Below are positions 1 through 7,818 of a stretch of 41,099 nucleotides of DNA, piece by piece. This stretch comes from Paraburkholderia lycopersici (GTDB lineage: Bacteria; Pseudomonadota; Gammaproteobacteria; Burkholderiales; Burkholderiaceae), in the NCBI RefSeq assembly GCF_900096975.1, contig NZ_FMYQ01000044.1:1-41099 (forward strand), read 5' to 3'. The notes below the pieces were generated by a model, which was given only the letters and a program-made list of their open reading frames with translations, was not told where the DNA came from and made no database searches. Made by a program: the position numbers and the translations under genes. The number at the start of each line of letters is the position of its first letter. The stretch's first letter is position 1.

Positions 1-311
1 GGCATCGCTTCCTGTCGGGCAAAACAAGACAGGAAGTTAACACCAAGTCAGAAAAGTTAACAGCCCAGAAACTTAATTTCGCAACAGCTTCTTAGCTGAA
101 GTCGCGGGAGCAGTGGAAAGAAATATATTTGCCAACTGAATCTCTTGTGTGCCGCGTTCCTAAAATATGCTTGGGATCGTCGGGTATAAAGTGAGGGTGA
201 TATGCATAAGTAGAGAATCATTTCGGGCCAGTGACTCCCGGGCAGGACGGTGAGCGATGAGCGCCTGAAAAGCGATTTTTAAAAGTAAAAATAGCAGTTC
301 GAGAATCGCAA
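1..311. other. Gene-free, AT-richer left edge with stem-loop
   Basis: No gene is convincing here. The base composition is clearly more AT-rich than the rest of the window. At 8-16 and 28-36 the sequence CTTCCTGTC and its exact reverse complement GACAGGAAG form a 9-bp stem with an 11-nt loop. It is followed by repeats of a TTAAC-containing motif (AAGTTAAC at about 34 and 54, AACTTAAT at about 71). This could be a terminator or the edge of a mobile element. The truncated LuxR gene begins abruptly at the right end of this stretch, so a recombination junction probably lies close to 290-312. Confidence 0.4.
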
Positions 312-749
312 GTGGGCGAGCCCTCCCTGCGGATTCTTGTGGTAACGATGCATACGGGCCCCGCAAATGCGGCACGCGCCTTCAGGGCCGGGGCCTCCGG
401 CTATCTGACCAAGGAAAGCGCCAGCAGGGAGTTGATCAGCGCAATGACCAGAATCGCTTCCGGCGGGGTCTATATGAGCAACGCGGTCGCTGAGCGTCTT
501 GCGCGGAACCTGAACGAACCCATTGAGACAATGCCGCATCAACGACTGACAGACCGCGAGTTCGAGATTTTCAGGGCAATTGTTGAGGGAAAGAGCCTGA
601 CGGAGATCGCGGCTGAACTGCAACTGAGCGTGAAAACCGTCAGCAGTCACAAGGCGCACATCATCGAGAAGATGGAGATCCCCAATGATAACGGCCTGAT
701 CCGGTACGCAATCCGTCAAAGGCTTTTCGAAGATCCAGGTGCTGCTTAG
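312..749 (+). pseudogene. N-terminally truncated LuxR/NarL-type response regulator
   Basis: The 145-aa reading frame (GTG start) contains the second half of a receiver domain followed by a LuxR-type helix-turn-helix. The receiver part has the switch-region run RILVVTMHTG, where the Thr/Ser-type residue sits, and the Lys-containing ASGYLTKES. The DNA-binding part has LTDREFEIFRAIVEGKS, then the recognition-helix region LSVKTVSSHKAHIIEKM. NarL/FixJ regulators are about 210 aa; the first ~65 residues, with the acidic pocket and phospho-acceptor Asp, are missing. Upstream sequence is AT-rich and unrelated, so the 5' half was lost at a junction near 300. A truncated DNA-binding protein might still be made, but no good ribosome-binding site is seen. 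Confidence 0.75.
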
Positions 750-864
750 GCTGCCATGCCCTCCAGTACCTTATGTGTCGCCGACCGCCGAGATCAGAGC
801 CATGGCATAACAGCCTGCTTGCCTCCTCGCGGTCGGCCGCAACATATTTCGCGGAGACACATAA

Positions 865-981
865 GAACGGATCTTTCGCCAGCACGGTCTGCACCTTCGC
901 GGCCAGGCCGTCGAAGCCACAGCGCATATCCGTAAATCCGGCGGCAACCCAGATGCGTGTGTTCGCCAGCGAGCCGATCAT
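865..981 (-). pseudogene. tnpB: IS66 accessory protein TnpB, N-terminal fragment
   Basis: From the ATG at 981 the frame reads MIGSLANTRIWVAAGFTDMR and continues with CGFDGLAAKVQT to residue 39 (DPF). This is the characteristic N-terminus of the IS66 Orf2/TnpB accessory protein (about 115 aa when complete). After DPF the expected GHxFVFRGRR segment is replaced by unrelated sequence, so an internal deletion or frameshift lies at about 864. The start overlaps the tnpA stop as ATGA, the usual coupled arrangement in this family. Sequence between 750 and 864 may contain scrambled tnpC, but I cannot identify it. Confidence 0.8.
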
Positions 982-1373
982 CGGCTCAGGCACTGGATCA
1001 CCACGCGCAGTGTGTCGGGATCGATGCGCCCTTCAACGTGTATCTCGCCTCGAGGCAACTGGATGCGTATCTTGCCGTTCGTTGGTGCGGCAGGGGTGGA
1101 TGCTGCCGGTTCGGTGACGCCGCTGTCGCTGGTCTCATTTACGCTGACAGGCAGCAAGGTACATTCGCGCGCATCGGCACCAAGCCGTCCTTCGAGATAC
1201 TGCTTACGCCAATCGAACACCTGATTCGCGTTCACTTCGTGACTACGCGCGATCTCCGCCACCGAACGTCCACTGGATAACGTCTCCTCGACGATCTGGC
1301 GCTTCTCGTCCGGTGTACGCCGCCGATACTTGCGGGCGCCTTGGACTTCGGTGAATTCGGTCACTGTGTCCAT
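978..1373 (-). CDS. tnpA: IS66-family TnpA (helix-turn-helix, OrfA)
   Basis: This 131-aa protein is the small first ORF of an IS66-type element. It begins MDTVTEFTEV; the HTH region runs through RRTPDEKRQIVEETLSSG and VAEIARSHEVNANQVFDWRK at about residues 15-55. The C-terminal part contains IRIQLPRGEIHVEGRID, also typical of the family. The ATG at 1373 is preferred over the longer frame that reaches 1433, because the extra residues do not resemble the family. The gene looks intact, but its partner ORFs are deleted. In the family it is an accessory protein rather than the catalytic transposase. Confidence 0.85.
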   Translation of the reverse strand: MDTVTEFTEVQGARKYRRRTPDEKRQIVEETLSSGRSVAEIARSHEVNANQVFDWRKQYLEGRLGADARECTLLPVSVNETSDSGVTEPAASTPAAPTNGKIRIQLPRGEIHVEGRIDPDTLRVVIQCLSR

Positions 1374-1466
1374 GATTTCCTTTATGGGCACAGTGACATA
1401 TGTGCCCCGGGAAAAGCATGGCGACAGCTTCATCAGGCGTCTATACGGTCACAGTCGGACGGTTAC

Positions 1467-1576
1467 CCTTCGAGCTTGCTCGCGGCCACGATGGATGGGC
1501 CTGGGCCGGCCGCGGTCTCACTGCCTTTACCGACGATACGCGCGCCAGTCTGCGGGGAATCGGCGTTCGTCGCCAT
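1467..1576 (-). pseudogene. PRC-barrel-type protein, 5' fragment cut by IS66
   Basis: A minus-strand frame opens at the ATG at 1576 behind a good ribosome-binding site (AGGAG). It begins MATNADSPQTGARIVGKGS and reads about 37 codons to IVAASKLEG, where the IS66 end (1466) interrupts it. From memory, this leader resembles PRC-barrel stress proteins of Burkholderiaceae, in which a short flexible N-terminus precedes the barrel (typically ...LEG then VVNxxGExLG). The barrel itself is absent, so the family assignment rests on the short leader only. The fragment shows which gene the element hit. Confidence 0.55.
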
Positions 1577-1756
1577 GATAGGCTCCTGAGATGATCGAAG
1601 GTTGCGTGATGGATTCGCATCGCCTGCGCGCAGACGGTGCATCGATCGTTTCGCAACCCGCGCGCCCGGGCCGGGACGCCATGGCAGCGAGGCCAGGCCG
1701 GAACGCCAATTGCGCGACAGAGACGTTCGACGAGCCCTATCGCGAAGGAATCCACC

Positions 1757-2854
1757 ATGAAACAGAAGTTGGGAGAAGCGCGCACGCCGCAGGTGCGAAA
1801 AGGACAGATGAGGCAAGGTCTGTCGCGCGAGGCGTTTCGGGTGCGCTATATGGCGCGCTATCACGATCCCGCGTTTCGAGCCGAGGACGCCGCGCTCGCG
1901 CGCCTCGAAACAATTGCCTGGGACGCCTATAGCGAAGGACGCAAGGCGCCGATGACCTCGAGGGCGGGGGAGGGTTACGCCGATCCGGAGTATGATCTCT
2001 CCACCGAATGGCGTCTGACGCACGAGCGCCTTGAAGCCGCGCAGCGGCGCCAGCAGCAGAGCGATACGCGCTCCCGCGTGCTCGTGGTTAATGCATCGTC
2101 GCGCAATGACTATACGTGCCCGGGAGAAATGTCGAAGAGTTTCCGGCTCGCGCAGATCTGCGAGCATGAACTGACGCAGGCTGGGATCGAAGCCGACATG
2201 CTGGACCTCTCGCGCCTCGCCGCCGAACCCGATCTCCACATTTATCCGTGCAAGGCCTGTGTTTCCACGGCAATGCCGCTATGCCACTGGCCGTGCAGCT
2301 GCTATCCGAACCATTCGCTCGGTCAGGTCAACGACTGGATGGCGGAGATCTATGAGCGCTTTGCGGCCTGCCACGGTGCGATTTTCGTGACGCCGGTGTA
2401 CTGGTATCAGGTGAGTAGCCCGCTCAAGCTGATGATAGACCGGCTCGTATGCGCGGACGGCGGCAATCCCGACCCTTCCTCGACTCACGGGAAGCATCCG
2501 GACGAAGCGAAAGCGCTTGAACTGGCGGGCTGGCATTATCCCAAGCATCTTGCGGGACGAGCGTACGGCGCGATCGTGCATGGCGATGTGGCAGGCATCG
2601 AGGACACGCGCCGCGCGCTTTCCGACTGGCTCGACTGGATGGGATGGGTGGACGCCGGTGCGTCGGCGCGCATCGACCGCATGGTGGGCTACTACGAACC
2701 CTACGCGAGCTCGCATGACACGCTCGACGCCGACGTGCGCTTCCAGCAGGAGGTGGCCAACGTGGCGCGTGCGGTGGGGAAAGCGGTGGTCGCGCTCCGC
2801 GCGGGCAAGCTGCATCGCGCCGACGAAGGTATCGAGCCGCCACGTGCGAAATGA
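1757..2854 (+). CDS. NADPH-dependent FMN-reductase / flavodoxin-like protein
   Basis: The 365-aa protein starts at the ATG at 1757, which has AAGGA upstream; a longer frame to 1637 has no comparable support. Residues 1-100 form a charged helical extension. The flavodoxin-like fold follows: VLVVNASSRNDYTCPGEMSK is the flavin-phosphate loop, then a Cys-rich stretch (YPCKACVSTAMPLCHWPC), then GAIFVTPVYWYQVSSPLKLM and IDRLVCADGGNPDP, the signature of NAD(P)H-dependent oxidoreductases of this type. The likely role is cytoplasmic flavin-dependent reduction of quinones or similar acceptors; the substrate is unknown. The stop overlaps a downstream ATG (ATGA at 2851), and the PIG-L deacetylase starts 132 bases later, so the two are probably cotranscribed. 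Confidence 0.8.
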   Translation: MKQKLGEARTPQVRKGQMRQGLSREAFRVRYMARYHDPAFRAEDAALARLETIAWDAYSEGRKAPMTSRAGEGYADPEYDLSTEWRLTHERLEAAQRRQQQSDTRSRVLVVNASSRNDYTCPGEMSKSFRLAQICEHELTQAGIEADMLDLSRLAAEPDLHIYPCKACVSTAMPLCHWPCSCYPNHSLGQVNDWMAEIYERFAACHGAIFVTPVYWYQVSSPLKLMIDRLVCADGGNPDPSSTHGKHPDEAKALELAGWHYPKHLAGRAYGAIVHGDVAGIEDTRRALSDWLDWMGWVDAGASARIDRMVGYYEPYASSHDTLDADVRFQQEVANVARAVGKAVVALRAGKLHRADEGIEPPRAK

Positions 2855-2985
2855 ATCTGGTCAGCATTGCACAGGAATGTGCAGTTGTACAAGCTACGGG
2901 CGAGCGCTTCAAGCTGTACGATTGGGACCCGCCGCGCCATCTCGCGTGCATGCCATTGTGCGTCTGGACTCCAAAAGGAGAGACG

Positions 2986-3706
2986 ATGTCGCTTGTTTTG
3001 CCTCACGACGTGAGCGACGGCGCGCCGCGGCTGATCGTGGTTTCGCCACATCTGGACGACGCAGTGCTCGGCTGCGCAGGTCTCATCGCAAGGTGCCCTG
3101 GTTCGATCGTTTGCACGGTGTTCGCGGGCGAGCCCCCGGCGCCGATGCATACGCAACGGGATGAAGCCAGCGGCTTTGCCGATGCGCAGGAAGCCGTGCG
3201 CGCGCGCAAGCGGGAGGACGAGCGAGCGCTAGCGATGTGTGGCGCCACGCCGTTGTGGCTGGATTTTCTGGATGGCCAGTATGGCGCGACGCCGGACGTC
3301 AAAGACGTTGCGCACCTTGGCCGACCAGTTCGCGCGTTTTGGCGCCTATTTGCCCGTATGCCCATTCGGCCTGTGGCATTCCGATCATCAACTCGTTGGC
3401 GCCGCGTGCCGTTTGCTGCTGCAAAGGGAGTGTCTTGCACGATATATCGCCTATGAGGACGCTATTTACCGCGCAATGCCCGGTGTGCTCGATGAGGGTT
3501 TCCAGCGCCTCGAAGCAGATCGCCTGCGGGTGAGCCCAATCCGAGCGCAGGCATTCGGCCGGTATCCGGCTCGGCGGCTCGCGGCGATCAAGCGACGCGC
3601 AGTGGGGGCATATCCGAGCCAGATGCGTGCATTCGGGCCGTTTCCGCCGGATGTGGAGCGGCCCGAGCGTTACTGGCAGGTGGAACGGCATGCATTGCCC
3701 ACATAG
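2986..3706 (+). pseudogene. PIG-L/LmbE-family deacetylase with one frameshift
   Basis: The start at 2986 follows a strong AAAGGAG site. The first part reads IVVSPHLDDAVLGCAGLIA, the zinc-binding P-H-x-D-D motif of PIG-L N-acetylglucosaminyl deacetylases, and continues to LDFLDGQYGATPDVK. Homology then jumps to the next frame (TLADQFARFGAYLPVC, then PFGLWHSDHQLVGAA with the second metal-ligand motif HSDH), ending at 3706. Removing one A from the AAA at 3301-3303 restores a single ~240-aa protein. As written, translation would yield a chimera with a wrong C-terminus. Enzymes of this family remove N-acetyl groups from amino sugars; the position beside a glycan operon suggests glycan tailoring. 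The single homopolymer insertion could also be a sequencing error. Confidence 0.75.
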
Positions 3707-3719
3707 GCCAGCGCCGCCA

Positions 3720-4664
3720 CTACCAATCTGAAGCGGACGTGTCCGCTTGTTCGAACGCCCCACGCGGCGCGCAATCGCCTCGGTTTCTTTCTGCCTCTCG
3801 CACGTCCGCGCGCATGCGCAGCACGTGAGCAGCAACGGGCCGTCGGCGGCGCATGGCCCAGTCAATCCCCCGCCAAAGCTCCCAAAGATCCTCGCCTGGC
3901 CGACCCGCACGGCACGCGCCGCCGAGAGCCCGCCACGTCGCCGTCAGCGCTTCGCCACGTGGCAGACGCAGCCACGCGACGAGCGCCGCATTGCGCGCGA
4001 GCATTCGGCGGCGCAGCGCGCTGTCACGCGCGAGCGAAGGCCGATGGTGCACTGCGAGCTCGCTCGCATAAGCGATATCGTAGCCGTCCTGCAAGACATC
4101 AAGCGAAAGTAATGCTTCCTCGCCGCCGATGAAAAGACGCGGTTCATAGCCGCCCAACGCGTTAAAGAGCGTGGTGCGGAACACGCATGCGCCTGCCATG
4201 AAGCCGACCAGATTCGGCAGAGGATGAGCTGCATGCGCCAATGGGCTCGCGGCCATCAGCGCGCAGGTGGGATCGAGTTTGTAGTCCTTGCCTACGCGTA
4301 CGGACGCGGAGAGCACGCCAATGCTTGCATGACGGTCCAGCAATTCGACAGCGCGCGCAAGCGACCCCGGCTGCCAGTCGGTGTCGTCGTCACTGAACGC
4401 CACGTAGTCGGTGGTCACACGTGAGGCGCCTGCATTACGCGCAGCGGCACCCAGATTGGCTTCGCAGCGCAGCACGCGCAAACCCGGAAACGTCTGGGCG
4501 AGCAGGTTTGGCGTGCCGTCAGTCGAGCCATTATCCACCACGATGACTTCGGGCCGCTCCGGCAGACGCAACAGCGAGGCGACCGTGCGCATGACTTCGG
4601 CGCGCCGGTTGTGCGTGAGCACGACCACGCTGATGCGGCGGTTCAGGAAGAAGAGACCTTGCAT
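3720..4664 (-). CDS. Glycosyltransferase family 2
   Basis: This 314-aa protein is the last gene of the glycan operon. It has the GT-A fold signature: ISVVVLTHNRRAEVMRTVAS at residues 11-30, VIVVDNGSTDGTPNLL at about 40, the donor-metal motif AFSDDDTDWQPGSLARA near 92-108, and the acceptor-side GGEEALLSLDVLQDGYD near 180. No membrane segment is evident, so it is probably a cytoplasmic enzyme adding one sugar to a growing glycan. Its start overlaps the 3' end of the epimerase gene by 22 bases, indicating translational coupling. The sugar donor cannot be read from sequence. Confidence 0.88.
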   Translation of the reverse strand: MQGLFFLNRRISVVVLTHNRRAEVMRTVASLLRLPERPEVIVVDNGSTDGTPNLLAQTFPGLRVLRCEANLGAAARNAGASRVTTDYVAFSDDDTDWQPGSLARAVELLDRHASIGVLSASVRVGKDYKLDPTCALMAASPLAHAAHPLPNLVGFMAGACVFRTTLFNALGGYEPRLFIGGEEALLSLDVLQDGYDIAYASELAVHHRPSLARDSALRRRMLARNAALVAWLRLPRGEALTATWRALGGACRAGRPGEDLWELWRGIDWAMRRRRPVAAHVLRMRADVREAERNRGDCAPRGAFEQADTSASDW

Positions 4665-5686
4665 ACCTGCGTCTCCGCTCGGTTTGTCGTCGCCGCTGCT
4701 GCGGCGGTGCTCACAAGCAAGCCTCCTGGATCAGCGCTTGCGATCTCGCGCTGGAAGTACGCAATGGTCGCGTTCAAGCCGGCATCGAACGACGTGTGCG
4801 GCGACCAGCCGAGCAGCACGCGCGCGCGTTCAATGGAAGGGCAACGGCGGCACGGATCGTCCACGGGCAGCGGTGCGAATGCGATCTCCGAGATCGATCG
4901 CGCGGCGGCGATGACGCGGCGGGCCGTGTCGAGCATCGAGATTTCCTGCGGATTGCCGATATTGACGGGGCCGTCGGGAGGCGTTGCGCGGCTCATCAGC
5001 AGCACGAGGGCGTCGATCAGATCATCCACGTAGCAGAAACATCGCGTTTGCGATCCGTCGCCATAGACGGTGAGCGGTTCGCCGGCCAGCGCCTGCATGA
5101 CGAAGTTCGAGATGACACGGCCGTCGCGGGGATGCATGCGCGGCCCGTAAGTATTGAAGATCCGCGCAATGCGAATATCGAGGCCATGCTGGCGCATGTA
5201 GTCCATGCACAGCGTTTCGGCGCAGCGCTTGCCTTCGTCGTAGCACGAGCGCGGGCCAATGGGATTCACGTGGCCCCAGTAGTCCTCTGTTTGCGGATGG
5301 CGGCGCGCGTCGCCGTAGACTTCGCTGGTGGAAGCCTGCAGCAGTTTCGCCCGCACGCGCTTGGCGAGCCCGAGCATGTTGATCGCGCCGTGCACGCTCG
5401 TTTTGGTCGTTTGCACCGGATCGTGCTGATAGTGCACCGGCGAGGCGGGGCAGGCGAGGTTGTAGATCTCGTCCACTTCCACGTACAGCGGAAAGGTGAC
5501 GTCGTGGCGCATCAGTTCAAAGTTGGCGTTGTCGAGCAGATGCGCCACGTTGCGCTTGGAGCCGGTATAGAAGTTATCCACGCACAGCACGTCGTGGCCA
5601 AGCGCCACGAGCCGCTCGCACAAATGCGAGCCGAGAAAGCCCGCGCCGCCGGTGACGAGAATGCGTTTGCGGTTCAGTTCTTTCAC
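4643..5686 (-). CDS. UDP-glucuronate decarboxylase-like NAD-dependent epimerase
   Basis: The start chosen is the GTG at 5686 (product MKELNRKRILVTGGAG), which has AAAGGA eight bases upstream; a longer frame to 5719 lacks this. It encodes 347 aa. The Rossmann motif GGAGFLGSH lies near residue 10, the catalytic Ser/Thr region ASTSEVYGD in mid-protein, and the YxxxK pair is YDEGK. RIFNTYGPRMHPRDGRVISN and YGDGSQTRCFCYVDDLI are characteristic of UDP-xylose synthases, which convert UDP-glucuronate to UDP-xylose. Other nucleotide-sugar epimerases of the extended SDR class are the alternative. It would supply an activated pentose to neighbouring glycosyltransferases. Confidence 0.85.
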   Translation of the reverse strand: MKELNRKRILVTGGAGFLGSHLCERLVALGHDVLCVDNFYTGSKRNVAHLLDNANFELMRHDVTFPLYVEVDEIYNLACPASPVHYQHDPVQTTKTSVHGAINMLGLAKRVRAKLLQASTSEVYGDARRHPQTEDYWGHVNPIGPRSCYDEGKRCAETLCMDYMRQHGLDIRIARIFNTYGPRMHPRDGRVISNFVMQALAGEPLTVYGDGSQTRCFCYVDDLIDALVLLMSRATPPDGPVNIGNPQEISMLDTARRVIAAARSISEIAFAPLPVDDPCRRCPSIERARVLLGWSPHTSFDAGLNATIAYFQREIASADPGGLLVSTAAAAATTNRAETQVCKVSSS

Positions 5687-5723
5687 GTTTGTCGTCCTTT
5701 GAAAAGTGCTGCAAGCCACACGT

Positions 5724-6683
5724 TCACGCGGTCACTTCCCGCAACGCGAGATCCCAGTCGTGCGCGAAGCGATCGATGGAAAAGCGTTCGAGCGCGTCGC
5801 GCCGCGCGCGTTCGCCGAGGCACCGTGCGAGTGCGGGATCACGGATGAGCGCGCGCATGCAGTCGACCAGCCGGTCGATGCGTGTATCGACGAAGCCGTT
5901 CTCGCCATCGCGTATCACGCTTGCGAGTTCCGTCGTGGCGAGCCCGACAATGGGCAGTCCGACCATCATTGCCTCGACAATGGCCAGACCGAGGCTGGTC
6001 CAGCGGATCGGATTGAAGAAGAAGCGGTAGCGTGACACGAACTGCGCGAGCTCGATATTCGAAATCTCGCCGATGCCGCCGAGGCTTTGCGCGTCCATGC
6101 CCACGAGATCGAGCGGCACCCTGTGACGAACCTGCTCGAACACATCCGCACCGAGTCGCCGTCCGCGCTCGCGCAGATGATTGACGACGACGATGCCGCG
6201 CGACGTTGCGCCCGTGTAGCGCGCGCCTTCAGGCACGAGCACCCCATGCTCAATCACACGGGTAGGCGTCGCGCCGCTGTCCCACATCAGCGCGTTGAAG
6301 GGCGTCACGTGCACGAGCAACGCGCCGCCGTCGTCTACCCAGTGCCGCTGCGCAAACGGCGCCTCCTGCGGCGGGTCGTGCTCGATATACACGCGCGGCA
6401 AGCGGCGCTGCGCGTCGCTCAGCAGCTCGAACCGGTCATGCTCCCAATGGCTGCGCTGCTGGTACACGACTACGTCGAACTCATGCGACGCAACGTCTTC
6501 GGCAGCGACCTCATGGACGTTCGCGCCCCAGGGAAGCACACCCGCGCGGCCCGCATAGCCCGCCGGCCGCCCCGGTTTGGTCACGACATGGAAGTCGTGC
6601 GGCGCCTGCGTGAGGTAGTAAAGATAGTTGCCGTGCACGTGCCAGGAAAGCACACGCAAGGGCCGCGTGTTTCGCATCAGCAT
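5724..6683 (-). CDS. Glycosyltransferase, GT4-like (GT-B fold)
   Basis: The 319-aa protein starts at the ATG at 6683 (MLMRNT) with GAGGAG upstream. The C-terminal half has GT-B donor-binding features: FNPIRWTSLGLAIVEAMMVG followed by LPIVGLATTELASVIRDGEN resembles the ExxxxxxxE region of GT4 enzymes, and GENGFVD is the usual loop. The N-terminal half (VLSWHVHGNYLYYLTQ...) resembles acceptor-binding halves. It overlaps the preceding GT9 gene by 7 bases, so it is coupled in the operon. Sugar and linkage are not predictable. It is slightly short for GT4, but the N-terminal strand is present. Confidence 0.82.
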   Translation of the reverse strand: MLMRNTRPLRVLSWHVHGNYLYYLTQAPHDFHVVTKPGRPAGYAGRAGVLPWGANVHEVAAEDVASHEFDVVVYQQRSHWEHDRFELLSDAQRRLPRVYIEHDPPQEAPFAQRHWVDDGGALLVHVTPFNALMWDSGATPTRVIEHGVLVPEGARYTGATSRGIVVVNHLRERGRRLGADVFEQVRHRVPLDLVGMDAQSLGGIGEISNIELAQFVSRYRFFFNPIRWTSLGLAIVEAMMVGLPIVGLATTELASVIRDGENGFVDTRIDRLVDCMRALIRDPALARCLGERARRDALERFSIDRFAHDWDLALREVTA

Positions 6684-7807
6684 GGCGGGGTCCTCCTCGT
6701 CGGCATGGCGGCACCGTAGCCCCGGGCCGTGAAGCCGGCCATGCCCTGGGTGTCGAGCAAGTGAGCTTGCGCAACGGCCGCGACCTGCTCCGCGCTCACG
6801 TTGAGCGCGCAAGGGTGGCCGTACGGGCAGGCATGGAACGAGCAAGGGCGGCAAGCGGGCCAGTCGGCGAGCACGCGGTGCCGGGCGCGGTCGAGCGGCG
6901 CCCAGCGCCGCGTATCGCTGCCAGAGGCGACGACCACGCTCGGCGTGCGCATAGCGGCCGCCACATGCGAGATGCCCGTGTCGTTGCAGAGCACGAGCCG
7001 GGCCTTGCGCACGAGCGCCGCGAGCGCACCGAGCGTGGTTTCGCCCGCAAGGTGATGAGCGGTCTGCGTCATGCCGCCCAGTACGCTCGCGGTCAACTCC
7101 CGTTCGCCTGCGGTGCCGGTCACGGCGATCTGCCAGCCGTCAAAGGCGAGTGCGTCGGCAACGGCGGCGAAGCGCTGGGCCGGCCAGCGCCGCGAGGGCA
7201 GCTGCGCACCCGGATGCACGAGCACGAGCCGCCCGGGGTCGAGTCCAAAGCGCTCGACGAGGTCGTCGCACGCAGCGTAGTCCGCGTCGTAGAGCGGAAA
7301 CCAGAGGGTGTCGTCGCGCAGCGCATGGCCTCGCGCGCCCAGCGCGTGCATCAGCGCGAGGTAGCGCTGCGGCTCGGGCAGCGCGTCGGGCCACGGCAGG
7401 TAACAGCCGGGCGGCGGCGCTTCGCCGGGCTGGCTAAAGCCTCCGAGCGCGCGCGCGCCGAACTCATCAACCAGCACGTTTGCCACGCCTCCGCTGCCAT
7501 GAAGCTGGATCGCGAGATCGAAGCGGCGCATGCGCATCGCGTCGAGAAACGCAGGCAGGCCGCGCTCGTCCTCGGCCTGTTCGGGAAAGCCGCGCGCGCC
7601 GGGAAAGACAATGTGCTCATCGACCAGCGTGGGGTAGCGCGCCACAAAATCGGCTGACCACGGCAGACCGACGAGGGCGATGTGCGCGCGGGGGCAGGCT
7701 GCACGCAACGCGCGCAACGCGGGCACGCTGCAGAGCATGTCGCCGAGCTGCAGCGCGCGGAAGATCACGATGCGGCGGGGGGCGAGGGCGTCGAGCAGAG
7801 TCGGCAT
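6677..7807 (-). CDS. Glycosyltransferase family 9 (heptosyltransferase-like)
   Basis: The 376-aa protein starts at the ATG at 7807 (MPTLLDALAPRRIVIFRALQ). The GT9 N-terminal motif is RALQLGDMLCSVPALRALR near residue 17. The C-terminal donor site includes LVLVHPGAQLPSRRWPAQRF and VLCNDTGISHVAAAMRTPSV, the hallmark of ADP-heptose:LPS heptosyltransferases. A Cys-rich end (CRPCSFHACPYGHPCAL) recurs in the second GT9 of this operon and in other GT9 enzymes. Its role is transfer of heptose or a related sugar at the inner membrane or in the cytoplasm. Two GT9 genes plus a GmhB-like phosphatase in one operon point to a heptose-containing product. Confidence 0.88.
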   Translation of the reverse strand: MPTLLDALAPRRIVIFRALQLGDMLCSVPALRALRAACPRAHIALVGLPWSADFVARYPTLVDEHIVFPGARGFPEQAEDERGLPAFLDAMRMRRFDLAIQLHGSGGVANVLVDEFGARALGGFSQPGEAPPPGCYLPWPDALPEPQRYLALMHALGARGHALRDDTLWFPLYDADYAACDDLVERFGLDPGRLVLVHPGAQLPSRRWPAQRFAAVADALAFDGWQIAVTGTAGERELTASVLGGMTQTAHHLAGETTLGALAALVRKARLVLCNDTGISHVAAAMRTPSVVVASGSDTRRWAPLDRARHRVLADWPACRPCSFHACPYGHPCALNVSAEQVAAVAQAHLLDTQGMAGFTARGYGAAMPTRRTPPC

Positions 7808-7818
7808 GGGCACATCCG

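Larger units (their letters stand above)
750..1466 (-). mobile_element. Internally deleted IS66-family element, one end kept
   Basis: The remnant carries an IS66-type tnpA, the start of tnpB and an unrecognisable tail. Reading the minus strand inward from 1466 gives GTAACCGTCCGACTG. IS66-family ends typically begin GTAA, so 1466 is very probably the true outer end. The other end was not found: no matching GTAAC inverted repeat occurs near 750, where the LuxR remnant stops. Most of tnpB and nearly all of tnpC, the transposase proper, are missing, so the element cannot move by itself. The bases next to the preserved end, CCTTCGAG, would be the 8-bp target duplication, but the partner copy is gone. 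Confidence 0.75.

Noticed and set aside
3301..3303. Programmed frameshift in the PIG-L gene
   Set aside because: The AAA run is short, no stimulatory hairpin or upstream Shine-Dalgarno spacing was evident, and neighbouring broken genes make a plain indel simpler.
4796..5848. 350-aa open frame on the plus strand
   Set aside because: Antisense to the UDP-glucuronate-decarboxylase-like gene, which has a full set of motifs.
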